Made by a program: the position numbers and the translations under genes. Positions 45,233 to 52,781 of a DNA stretch of 64,000 bases are shown here, in pieces (positions within the stretch are counted from its first letter, which is position 1; every line of letters starts with the position of its first letter). A model generated the notes under the pieces. The model was not told the DNA's origin. It made no database searches and worked only from the letters and a program-made list of their open reading frames with translations. This DNA comes from Blautia sp. An81 (lineage in GTDB: Bacteria; Bacillota; Clostridia; Lachnospirales; Lachnospiraceae), in the NCBI RefSeq assembly GCF_002161285.1, contig NZ_NFHH01000002.1, positions 124,001-188,000 on the forward strand, read 5' to 3'.

Positions 45233-46231
45233 TTGAAAAACAGAAAAGCAGAGCCGGGACTCCGGCTGATCAATATGGAGAATGTTGCGGTGGAGCAGGT
45301 AGAATGGCTGCTCTATCCGTTTATCCCATATGGGAAAGTCACAATCATACAGGGCGATCCCGGAGAGGGGAAAACAACAATGGTGCTGCAGATCATAGCA
45401 AAGCTGACAAAAGGCGAGCCTGTGCTGCCGGTAAAGGACGGAGAAGAAGAACCCACAGAAAAGGCAGACGAGCCAGTCAATGTGATTTACCAGACCGCAG
45501 AAGACGGGCTGGGAGATACTATAAAGCCCCGTCTTCTGGCGGCAGGGGCAGACTGTTCTAAAGTGCTTGTCATTGATGACAGTGAACAGCCGTTGACTAT
45601 GTTAGATGAACGTCTGGAACAGGCAATCCGGCAGACAAACGCCCGTCTTGTAGTTTTAGATCCGATCCAGAGTTTCCTTGGGGCGGAAGTAGATATGCAC
45701 CGGGCAAATGAAATCCGTCCACTGATGAAACGGGTGTCTGTGCTGGCGGAAAAATATCACTGTGCGGTTGTCCTGATCGGTCATATGAACAAGAACAGCA
45801 CCGGAAAATCTTCATATAGGGGGCTTGGCTCTATTGACTTTCAGGCAGCTGCAAGGAGCGTTCTGATCGTAGGGCGTGTGAAGAACGAGCCGGAAACAAG
45901 AGTAGTTTGCCATGTAAAAAGCTCCCTTGCACCAGAGGGAAAATCAATCGCTTTTCGCTTGGATAAAGAGAACGGATTTGAATGGATCGGGGAATATGAC
46001 ATCAGTGCGGATGATCTGCTGAGTGGCAATAACCGTGGACAGAAGATAAAAGAGGCGAAAGAGTTCCTGCTTGAGATATTGGCAGACGGGGCAGTTGAAC
46101 AGAATGTAATCCTTAAAGAGGCGGAAAACCGTGGGATTAAAGGGAAGACACTCTGGAATGCGAAGAAGGCTCTTGGCGTCCAGTCGATAAAACCCGGCGG
46201 ACACTGGTCGTGGGTATTGCCGGAACAATAA
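45233..46231 (+). CDS. RepA-like AAA ATPase (RecA-fold, AAA_25)
   Basis: 332 residues from TTG 45233, 5 bp after TGGAGGT; the ATG at 45221 lies inside that site. Walker A IIQGDPGEGKTTMVLQIIAK, Walker B ARLVVLDPIQSFLGAEVDMH, then VVLIGHMNKNSTGKSSYRGL and SIDFQAAARSVLIVGRVK as in hexameric RepA/DnaB-like ATPases of mobile elements. The C-terminus has a winged-helix-like end (KTLWNAKKALGVQSIKPGGH). It probably acts as replication helicase/initiator of the excised circle. Confidence 0.82.
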   Translation: MKNRKAEPGLRLINMENVAVEQVEWLLYPFIPYGKVTIIQGDPGEGKTTMVLQIIAKLTKGEPVLPVKDGEEEPTEKADEPVNVIYQTAEDGLGDTIKPRLLAAGADCSKVLVIDDSEQPLTMLDERLEQAIRQTNARLVVLDPIQSFLGAEVDMHRANEIRPLMKRVSVLAEKYHCAVVLIGHMNKNSTGKSSYRGLGSIDFQAAARSVLIVGRVKNEPETRVVCHVKSSLAPEGKSIAFRLDKENGFEWIGEYDISADDLLSGNNRGQKIKEAKEFLLEILADGAVEQNVILKEAENRGIKGKTLWNAKKALGVQSIKPGGHWSWVLPEQ

Positions 46232-46297
46232 ATCAACATGGCAAGATTACCATTTCTTTAGGAACAGGTAATGTTGCCACCTTGAAAGGAGATTTGG

Positions 46298-46531
46298 ATG
46301 AAACAGGTACAGATACCGCAGAAATTGTTTGTGCAACTGATTCATTATCATCTGATGGAGGACGACAACCATGAGGGTGAGATAAGGATAGGATTGGAGA
46401 AGAAACTGGATGCACTGGTGTTACGTGAGTTATATGGGAAGTCTAAGACTGCTCTGACAGAGGAAGAACGGGAGAAAGCCCGGCAGGAATATTTGGACAG
46501 GCGGGGGATACCGAACAGTTTCCGCTGGTAA
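46298..46531 (+). CDS. Small conserved mobile-element protein (77 aa, 'complexin-2'-annotated family)
   Basis: 77 residues: MKQVQIPQKLFVQLIHYHLM, IRIGLEKKLDALVLRELYGK, EEREKARQEYLDRRGIPNSF. The family recurs beside relaxase genes in gut Firmicutes and is often, without basis, labelled complexin-2. The function is unknown. AAAGGAGATTTGG precedes the ATG. Confidence 0.7.
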   Translation: MKQVQIPQKLFVQLIHYHLMEDDNHEGEIRIGLEKKLDALVLRELYGKSKTALTEEEREKARQEYLDRRGIPNSFRW

Positions 46532-46605
46532 AGTTTTCTTTGATGATATAAGACAGGAGCGTGTCACGCTCCTGTGATAGCGGACAAGGCGGAAGGAGGG
46601 ATTTT

Positions 46606-46846
46606 ATGATTATCCAGCCGGAACGTGGAACACGGAATGTTAATGAAAAATTTTATGAGATGGAGACGAGACAGATTGCTATGCTCAATGAAATTTTTGG
46701 AGAGGTAGAACTGACAAAAGGAGAAATGCGGACGCTGGTATGGCTTGCGGGATGGGGGGGAAAGCACAGTGGCAAATGTGGTGCCCGCAATACGAAAAGC
46801 GATAGCGGCGGAAGCAAGGCGGCTGGGGCAGCCGCTCCGTCCGTAG
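46606..46846 (+). pseudogene. Small mobilization accessory gene, frameshifted in a G run
   Basis: ATG 46606 after GGAGGG encodes IIQPERGTRNVNEKFYEMET and ELTKGEMRTLVWLAGWG. Seven G at 46754-46760 shift the frame; with six G the frame would read GESTVANVVPAIRKAIAAEA and end at TAG 46844. As written, it instead runs through the oriT region to 47001. Either a real inactivating mutation or a homopolymer sequencing error. Confidence 0.7.
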
Positions 46847-46900
46847 GACGGATAAGCTCCCGGCAGGGCGCAAAGGCAGCTTTTGACGGACGGAACGGCT

Positions 46901-46985
46901 GTCGAAAGTGCTTTTGCGTTACTTTCGACGAAAGTAACAAAGCTTATGCGCCGTATCCGGCGCTGATTACTACCCGACAAGGGAG
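46901..46985. other. Candidate oriT (origin of transfer)
   Basis: Between the small mob gene and the relaxase start: perfect 9-bp inverted repeats GTCGAAAGT (46901-46909) and ACTTTCGAC (46921-46929), immediately re-used in ACTTTCGACGAAAGT, then hairpin GCGCCG-TATC-CGGCGC (46948-46963). The position and stacked inverted repeats upstream of a relaxase are typical of oriT; the nick site is not identified. Confidence 0.6.
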
Positions 46986-47027
46986 AAAGGAGAGTTATTG
47001 AAGAGGACAATCAGCTTTATGACAGGG
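46981..47027 (+). repeat. Left copy of 47-bp direct repeat
   Basis: 46 of 47 bases match 51882-51928 (first 40 identical: GGGAGAAAGGAGAGTTATTG, then AAGAGGACAATCAGCTTTAT). It contains the ribosome site and first codons of the relaxase gene. Confidence 0.85.
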
Positions 47028-47054
47028 AAAAGGAGGAAAAAATCAAAGAACTGA
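46998..47054 (+). pseudogene. Relaxase gene, 5' stub
   Basis: TTG 46998 after GAAAGGAGAG encodes MKRTISFMTG, the relaxase N-terminus, then departs (KRRKKSKN, stop). The true continuation is at 51928 onward after a 4.9-kb insert. A different frame here continues as a charged helix (KEEKIKELKEEYQKALEKQ) to TAA 47086, unassigned. Confidence 0.65.
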
Positions 47055-47132
47055 AGGAAGAGTACCAGAAAGCTCTGGAAAAGCAATAAAAATCCCGGTC
47101 AGACACAGATCCTGAAGAAGTGTCTGCCGGAT

Positions 47133-47759
47133 CTATTCCGGCAGAGGGCTTTTGGAACCTGACAGAGGTGTCTGTGAGGGCGTGTTATCAGGATACATAT
47201 GACGGAGGGCGTTCATGATCAGCCGGAAGGTGAGCTGGGCCATATATTGAGGCGTTTCATCGGTATCGGAGGTCAGCCAGGTTTTCACCAGACCGATGCA
47301 GCCGGAAAGACAGAAAGAATAGGAATATTTCAGGTCTTCAATAGTGTCCGGAAAAGTCCGGCGCAGTACGTTAAGACTGTGGGTGGAAATCAGATTTTCA
47401 ATGCGATGGATAAACGCGATATCCCCGTTTGGCCCCAGCAAGGCGCTGCAGATATCTTTGTTTTCTGCCAGGATATGAAAAATATCCTCAATAAAAGGAA
47501 AGCTGGATTCGTTAAAGGGACTGACCGGATGATTCTGAATGGTCTGGCGGATCTCTTCCAGCAGTTCTTCTTCAATGGTGGAAAGCATATTGAAAATATC
47601 CGTATAATGGAGATAGAAAGTAGAACGGTTGATATCCACTTCCTCTACCAGTTCTTTTACAGTAATTTCTTTAATACTTTTTTCCTGCATAAGTTTTGCA
47701 AGCCCGGCTCGAAGCTGGGCTTTTGTTTTGCGGATTCTCCGGTCAGTTTTTTCTTTCAT
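47133..47759 (-). CDS. TetR family regulator, divergent from the YhgE/Pip gene
   Basis: 208 residues, minus strand, with AAGGAGA before the ATG. N-terminal HTH: KTKAQLRAGLAKLMQEKSIK, then VKELVEEVDINRSTFYLHYT. The C-terminal domain resembles the TetR_C_33 type. The intergenic region carries TAGACA/TGTCTA repeats next to the YhgE promoter, so it most likely represses that gene and itself. Confidence 0.9.
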   Translation of the reverse strand: MKEKTDRRIRKTKAQLRAGLAKLMQEKSIKEITVKELVEEVDINRSTFYLHYTDIFNMLSTIEEELLEEIRQTIQNHPVSPFNESSFPFIEDIFHILAENKDICSALLGPNGDIAFIHRIENLISTHSLNVLRRTFPDTIEDLKYSYSFCLSGCIGLVKTWLTSDTDETPQYMAQLTFRLIMNALRHMYPDNTPSQTPLSGSKSPLPE

Positions 47760-47798
47760 AGATTTCTCCTTTCGAAAATATAAAAAAATTATAAACCA

Positions 47799-47884
47799 TA
47801 GACACTAGATAGACATTTTGTCTATTAATAGACATGACGAAGGATTATTGTCGGTTGTAAGGTATTTATAACCCTAGTATAATG
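47799..47884. promoter_or_regulatory. TetR operator cluster and YhgE promoter
   Basis: TAGACA at 47799, 47810 and 47829 and TGTCTA at 47819 form TAGACA-TTT-TGTCTA and the perfect palindrome GTCTATTAATAGAC. The promoter is TTGTAA (47856-47861) -17- TATAAT (47879-47884), with operators 22 bp or more upstream of the -35, in the likely promoter of the divergent tetR gene. Confidence 0.72.
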
Positions 47885-47957
47885 CGGTATGTGTAAATAA
47901 TCAACATAATATCTATTAAACAATAACTAGTTGCGCAGACAGAAAGGAGACAGGAGA

Positions 47958-50900
47958 ATGCTGAAACTAGAGTGGAAAAAGCTGCTGAGTAATAAACTCA
48001 TGTTGGTAGTTATTGTTGCGATTATTGCAATTCCTACCATTTATACCACCCTTTTTCTGGGATCCATGTGGGACCCTTACGGCAATATGGACAAATTGCC
48101 CGTGGCTGTGGTGAATGAGGATAAATCGGTAGAATATGAGGGAGAAACATTAAACATAGGAAAAGAAATGGTGGAGAATCTGAAAGAGGACGGTTCTCTG
48201 AATTTTTCTTTTACAGATAAGGAAAGGGCCCGGCAGGGGCTGAAAGACGGAAGTTATTATATGGTCATTACCATACCGGAGGATTTTTCAGCCAATGCGG
48301 CCACCCTTACCCGGGAAAAACCTGAAAAAATGGAACTTTCTTATGAAACAAACCCGGGTATCAATTACATTGCTTCTAAGATGAGTGAGACAGCTATGGA
48401 GAAAATCCAGAGTTCTGTCCGGGAAGAAGTTACCCGCACTTATGCAGAAGCGGTTTTTGAACAGATCGGTAAGGCCGGGGACGGAATGGAGGAAGCGGCA
48501 GATGGTTCCGGGAAGCTCCAGGAGGGAATCCGGGAACTTGCCTCAGGAAATGAACAGATCGAAGAGAATTTACAGGTTCTGGCAGAGAGTACTCTGGTAT
48601 TCAGAGATGGCAGTCAGACCATGGAAGAGGGACTAAAGACTTATACAGATGGAGTAACAGCCGCAGACAAGGGAGCACGTGAACTTCAGGATGGGGCCAG
48701 TGAACTGAACAAGGGGACGAAAACCCTGGACAGCGGGGCAAAAGAACTTGCCGGCGGAAGTGAAAGCCTGGATGCAGGAGCCCAGTCCCTGGAAGAGGGC
48801 ATGGGACAGTTAGAAGGAAAGATCCCGGGACTTTCTCAGGGAGTCCGGGCATTATCCCAGGGGTCTTCCCAGCTTGCCGCAGGTGTCAAGACAGCGGGAG
48901 AGGGAAGCAAAAGTCTGAAGGCAGGAGCTGAACAGACAGACAGGGGTCTTGCATCTTTACAGGAAGGACTGGATCAGCTGAACAGTGCAGCATCCCAGCT
49001 TCCCGGGCAGACACAGAAACTTCAGGAAGGTACAAATGAGGTTTATGAAGGGGCAGCTCAGCTTTCCCAGGGAATGAAGCTTCTGGAAGAACAGGCAGTC
49101 CCCGGCATTTCTGCCAGTATTGATCAGGTAAACGGACAGCTGCAGGATGGAGGAAAACAGGTTTTTGACTCTGTGAAAGAGGGCGCGGACCAGTTAAAAT
49201 CCAGTGCCGATCAGCTCCTTGCGGGGATTCAGGGAACGGAGAGCATGTCCCAGGAAACAGGAAGTGGGGACCAGCTGGGCGATACTTTAGAGAGGAATGC
49301 CCAGGAAGCCGGAAACCAGGCAGAGGCAGCCCAGGCTGCGGCAGAAAATCTGGGAGGTGTGGAAAGTACAGACGCCTCTTATTTAAGTGATTCCTTGCAG
49401 CAGGCAATTGATTCAGGAGATATAGATGCAGTGGCATCCGTTGCCTGGGAGGCAGTGGCAGCTGCACAGCAAAACGCCGATGCAGCCAATGAGGCGGGAA
49501 GCCGTCTCCAGGAAGCTTCTCAGGCTCTTGGGAACAGCAGTGCCGCCCTGTCTCAGGATCAGCAGACCATGGCAGAGGCAGTCCGGCAGGCCCGGGATAT
49601 GACCGGGGCCGGTTTGGCAGGGGAAAATTCTACAGACCTGAGCAGTGTGGTAAAGGGTCTTCAGGCATTATCAGAAGGTCTGGGACAGTTGTCTGCTCAG
49701 ACAGAAACAGCCGGAGAACAGTATCTGGCAGGAGTGGACAACGGCATGGAGCAGCTGAAGAGCGGAATCGGCACACAGGTTGGAGACAGTCTGTCTCAGC
49801 TGAGGGAAGGTGCTGACCGTCTTACCCAGGGAAGTGGAGAAGTGAACCGGGGAGTAGAACAGCTGACTGAGGCGGCACCTGCACTTGCCGGCGGAATCCA
49901 GAGTGCAAAGGATGGAGCCGGAGCACTGAAGACACAGGGAACGGAAGCACTGGTACAGGGAGCCGGGCAGCTGGATGAGGGATTTGGCCGTCTGGTACAG
50001 GGGAGTTCTGATCTGGATAAAGGAGTACAGGAAATGCAGGGACAGCTTCCGGCTCTTTCCCAGGGAGTGGAACAGCTGTCCCAGGGAGCAAAGGATCTGA
50101 AACAGGGAACTGGAAGTCTGAAGACAGGAGCCCAGACCCTTTCTCAGGGAGCAGGAACTCTTTCGGCGGGTATGGATACCTTGGTAGCCGGAACCAGCAA
50201 GTTGTCCCAGGGAACCGGCCAGCTTACTGCAAACAATCAGGCTCTTCTTGGAGGAGCGGTACAGCTGGAGGACGGAGCCTCCCAGATCAGCAGCGGAGCT
50301 TCCCAGCTTCATGATGGAAGTAAAACTCTTGGATCCGGGATTGAACAGCTGGCGGAAGGAACTAGGACTTTAAAAGACAGTCTGGCAGAGGGGGCAAAAC
50401 AGATCCGGGATACGAATAAAGGAGAAGATACGGCGGATATGTTTGCAGCTCCTGTGGAAACAAAAGAAACACAGATCACCAGGGTAGAAAATAACGGCCA
50501 TGCCATGGCCCCCTATATGATGTCTGTGGCACTTTGGGTAGGCTGTATTGCCTTTAGTCTTATGTATCCGCTGACAAAGTACAGCGGAAAGCTGAAATCC
50601 GGTCTGGCCTGGTGGGGAAGCAAGGCATCGGTACTGTATCTGATTGCCCTGCTCCAGGCAGCGGTGATGATCTTTATGCTTCATCTGTGTGACGGTTTTG
50701 AGCCGGTGGAAATGGGGAAAACCCTGGCGGTGGCCTGTCTGGCTTCGGTGGCTTTTATGTCTGTGATGTATTTCTTTACCAATACTTTTGGCAAAGTGGG
50801 AAGTTTCCTGATGCTGGTATTTATGGTGATCCAGCTGGCAGGTTCTGTGGGAACCTACCCCCTGGAACTGTCCGGAAGCTTTGTCCCTTATCTTCATGAC

Positions 50901-51104
50901 TGGGTACCGTTCACTTATACGGTGGAAGCCTTCCGAAGTACCATATCAGGAGGAGAAAGTATTCAGGAAGCCGTAATATTCCTGACCGTTTTGTGGATCG
51001 TCTTTACCCTGCTGACCATTCTGGAGTTCCAGATCCGAACCCTTAAGATGAAAAGAGGAAAAAGGACTCTGGATAACTGGTTAGAGGAAAAGGGACTGGC
51101 ATAA
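47958..51104 (+). CDS. YhgE/Pip family membrane protein with long glycine/leucine heptad-like repeats
   Basis: 1048 residues from ATG 47958 after AGGAGACAGGAG. One N-terminal membrane segment (LMLVVIVAIIAIPTIYTTLF), the Pip domain (PVAVVNEDKSVEYEGETLNI, YMVITIPEDFSANAATLTRE), about 650 residues of repeats of the type LxxGxxxLxxG (e.g. GAQSLEEGMGQL, LSQGAKDLKQGTGSL), and about five C-terminal segments (MAPYMMSVALWVGCIAFSLM). The family includes the phage infection protein Pip and type VII secretion-linked YhgE. A surface-spanning rod role is inference. It is unusually long and glycine/glutamine-rich. Confidence 0.9.
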   Translation: MLKLEWKKLLSNKLMLVVIVAIIAIPTIYTTLFLGSMWDPYGNMDKLPVAVVNEDKSVEYEGETLNIGKEMVENLKEDGSLNFSFTDKERARQGLKDGSYYMVITIPEDFSANAATLTREKPEKMELSYETNPGINYIASKMSETAMEKIQSSVREEVTRTYAEAVFEQIGKAGDGMEEAADGSGKLQEGIRELASGNEQIEENLQVLAESTLVFRDGSQTMEEGLKTYTDGVTAADKGARELQDGASELNKGTKTLDSGAKELAGGSESLDAGAQSLEEGMGQLEGKIPGLSQGVRALSQGSSQLAAGVKTAGEGSKSLKAGAEQTDRGLASLQEGLDQLNSAASQLPGQTQKLQEGTNEVYEGAAQLSQGMKLLEEQAVPGISASIDQVNGQLQDGGKQVFDSVKEGADQLKSSADQLLAGIQGTESMSQETGSGDQLGDTLERNAQEAGNQAEAAQAAAENLGGVESTDASYLSDSLQQAIDSGDIDAVASVAWEAVAAAQQNADAANEAGSRLQEASQALGNSSAALSQDQQTMAEAVRQARDMTGAGLAGENSTDLSSVVKGLQALSEGLGQLSAQTETAGEQYLAGVDNGMEQLKSGIGTQVGDSLSQLREGADRLTQGSGEVNRGVEQLTEAAPALAGGIQSAKDGAGALKTQGTEALVQGAGQLDEGFGRLVQGSSDLDKGVQEMQGQLPALSQGVEQLSQGAKDLKQGTGSLKTGAQTLSQGAGTLSAGMDTLVAGTSKLSQGTGQLTANNQALLGGAVQLEDGASQISSGASQLHDGSKTLGSGIEQLAEGTRTLKDSLAEGAKQIRDTNKGEDTADMFAAPVETKETQITRVENNGHAMAPYMMSVALWVGCIAFSLMYPLTKYSGKLKSGLAWWGSKASVLYLIALLQAAVMIFMLHLCDGFEPVEMGKTLAVACLASVAFMSVMYFFTNTFGKVGSFLMLVFMVIQLAGSVGTYPLELSGSFVPYLHDWVPFTYTVEAFRSTISGGESIQEAVIFLTVLWIVFTLLTILEFQIRTLKMKRGKRTLDNWLEEKGLA

Positions 51105-51119
51105 GAGAAAAAAGAAGGG

Positions 51120-51167
51120 AAAGGACTTTGTACTGCCTTTGAAAAGACAGTGCAGGGTCCTTTTTTT
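51120..51167 (+). terminator. Terminator after the YhgE/Pip gene
   Basis: AAAGGACTTTGTACTG (51120-51135) pairs imperfectly with CAGTGCAGGGTCCTTT (51148-51163), followed by a T run. Confidence 0.75.
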
Positions 51168-51315
51168 CGGCCATCCATACACTATAATTTATATAAGGTA
51201 TGATATGGACAGACAGCGGGAACGGAAGCCTCCGGGATTTTTCTTCAGACACCCTCCCCGGACAGTAAAAGGATAAGAAGGTATCACTGGAATTGTATGA
51301 ACAGATAGGAGAAAA

Positions 51316-51902
51316 ATGGAGGGGCCTATGGAATATAATAAGGAACAACAGGAAGTCCTGATCCAGGACTTTATTGATATGCTTTTTGTGCAGAGAAACT
51401 TGTCATCCAATACCCTGTATGCCTATAAAAATGACCTGCAGAATTTTTCCAGGTGGCTGGAAAGACGGCATTACGGGGATATCAATGACCGGAGCATCTA
51501 TGAATATTTTTTTATATGCAGAATGAGATAGAATTAGCACCCCGTTCTATCCGCAGAAAATATGTTTCCATTCAGCAGTATTGTGATTATCTCAGAATGG
51601 TTTTGAACTTAAATGAGATTTTCTTCCGGTTCACGGCCAGAAAATTTCAGTTGCCAAGGACATTGCCCAGGACATTATCCAGGGAAGAGATTAAAGAGCT
51701 GATTCTGGCGGCTACTTTCCAGTATCAGCAGGCCTGGTCAGAATATAAAGAAAGACTGGCTGTCCGGAATATGTGTATAATCGAGCTGCTTTTCTGTCTG
51801 GGGCTTCGGGTGGGAGAACTTTCCGCTCTGGATATGGCAGATTACTGGCCGGAAGAGAATACAGTGCTGATTCGTGGAAAAGGGAGAAAGGAGAGTTATT
51901 GA
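51316..51902 (+). pseudogene. XerC/D-like tyrosine recombinase, frameshifted and truncated
   Basis: N-terminal SAM-like part: VQRNLSSNTLYAYKNDLQNF and SRWLERRHYGDINDRSIYEY. A seven-T run at 51506-51512 shifts the frame; eight T would join it to LAPRSIRRKYVSIQQYCDYL. The catalytic part then has the first Arg (LLFCLGLRVGELSALDMADY) but breaks at GKGRKE, where the relaxase repeat begins. HxxR and Tyr are lost, so no active enzyme is possible. Confidence 0.8.
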
Positions 51903-51928
51903 AGAGGACAATCAGCTTTATAACAGGG
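51882..51928 (+). repeat. Right copy of 47-bp direct repeat
   Basis: Matches 46981-47027 with one difference. Here it joins the truncated XerC frame to the relaxase body. Confidence 0.85.
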
Positions 51929-52331
51929 CAAGGCTTTGTCAACCACAACAGCAGAAAATTCCATGCAAAGAATACAGATCCGAAACGGAGTCACTGGAAT
52001 GTGGAATACTGCAATCAGGATATTCAAGAAATATACCATGAATTATTTGATGAGGCACTTGAAAGGTATAATGTAAAGCAGACAAGGAAAGATCGAAAAT
52101 CATTATGAAAAAATCCGTTCTGGAAAGCAGGAAAAACCATTTCATGAGATAATCCTTCAGATTGGAAATAAAAATGATATGGGAGCGGAAACGCCTGATG
52201 GACAGATTGCAGCAAGAATATGGGATGAATATATAAAAGGTTTTCAGGAACGGAATCCTGCCTTGCGTGTGTTTTCCGCTCATCTCCATCTGGATGAGGC
52301 AACACCGCACCTGCATATAGATTTTCCTTAA
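51899..52331 (+). pseudogene. MobV-type relaxase, N-terminal part (frameshifted, truncated)
   Basis: TTG 51899 encodes KRTISFITGQGFVNHNSRKF and DIQEIYHELFDEALERYNVK. A frameshift near 52098 leads into EKIRSGKQEKPFHEIILQIG and FSAHLHLDEATPHLHIDF, the HxDExxPHxH metal motif of Pre/Mob (MobV) relaxases. It stops at 52329 right after the motif, about a third of normal length, so DNA nicking is lost. Confidence 0.82.
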
Positions 52332-52513
52332 TTGATACAATTAATTTTTATGTGGGAAAAGGGTATGATTCGCTAGAGGTGATATATACTTTATTAAGCT
52401 ATAATGAGTTTAAACATCAAATGATATTAGAACTTAAAGACAATAGTAATAAAGCGTTACTTATTGGAGATGATTTTGCGAGTGTGGTATTGGGAAGTGG
52501 TTGTATTGATTAA
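52332..52513 (+). other. Unidentified coding fragment
   Basis: An open frame without a start reads INFYVGKGYDSLEVIYTLLS then ILELKDNSNKALLIGDDFAS and stops at 52511-52513. It looks like the C-terminus of a real protein fused behind the relaxase fragment, but I do not recognise it. Confidence 0.4.
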
Positions 52514-52558
52514 TTTGCCAAATGCTAGATTTAAAATTTGAAATATAGCTGTAATTTT

Positions 52559-52700
52559 GATAACAAAATCGTGATAACAGATTGATAACACTAGCAGAAA
52601 CAGGCCATAGAGATATGACAGTTGGAAATAAATAAAATCAAATAAAACCAAATCTCCTATACAAAACTGTATAGAACTAAATTTGATTTTGCGAGTTTGA
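52559..52700 (+). repeat. Probable right attachment end of the guaA element
   Basis: GATAACA at 52559, 52573 and 52584 (the last two 11 bp apart, as at the left end), one repressor operator CTATAC-AAAACT-GTATAG (52657-52674), and the core-like GAGTTTGA (52693-52700) matching the guaA end. A hairpin AAAGCC...GGGCTTT around 52720-52742 may end the leftward integrase transcript. Confidence 0.55.
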
Positions 52701-52781
52701 ATAGTCGGCGGTGGGCCAGAAAGCCTTTATTTACGGGCTTTTCCGGCACCGGTGCCTCTGGATTGCATTATCATTGCATTT

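Larger units (their letters stand above)
42590..52700 (+). mobile_element. Mobilizable element at the guaA 3' end (about 10.1 kb), partly decayed
   Basis: Contains, left to right: att/arm repeats, CI-like repressor, excisionase, tyrosine integrase, RHH protein, RepA-like ATPase, two small proteins, oriT-like repeats, a split MobV-type relaxase gene with a 4.9-kb insert, and the matching arm repeats at 52559-52592. The boundaries rest on the 8-bp core and the 20-bp arm repeats and are provisional. Relaxase and accessory gene damage suggests it no longer transfers alone. Confidence 0.6.

Noticed and set aside
47055-47089. Charged frame KEEKIKELKEEYQKALEKQ after the left 47-bp repeat, considered as a gene
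   Set aside because: No start codon or ribosome site in that frame; probably a C-terminal remnant of an unknown gene.
48500-50400. Many short direct repeats, at first sight like a repeat array
   Set aside because: They are degenerate codon-level repeats of the YhgE/Pip coding sequence, with no spacers or conserved repeat unit; not a CRISPR array.
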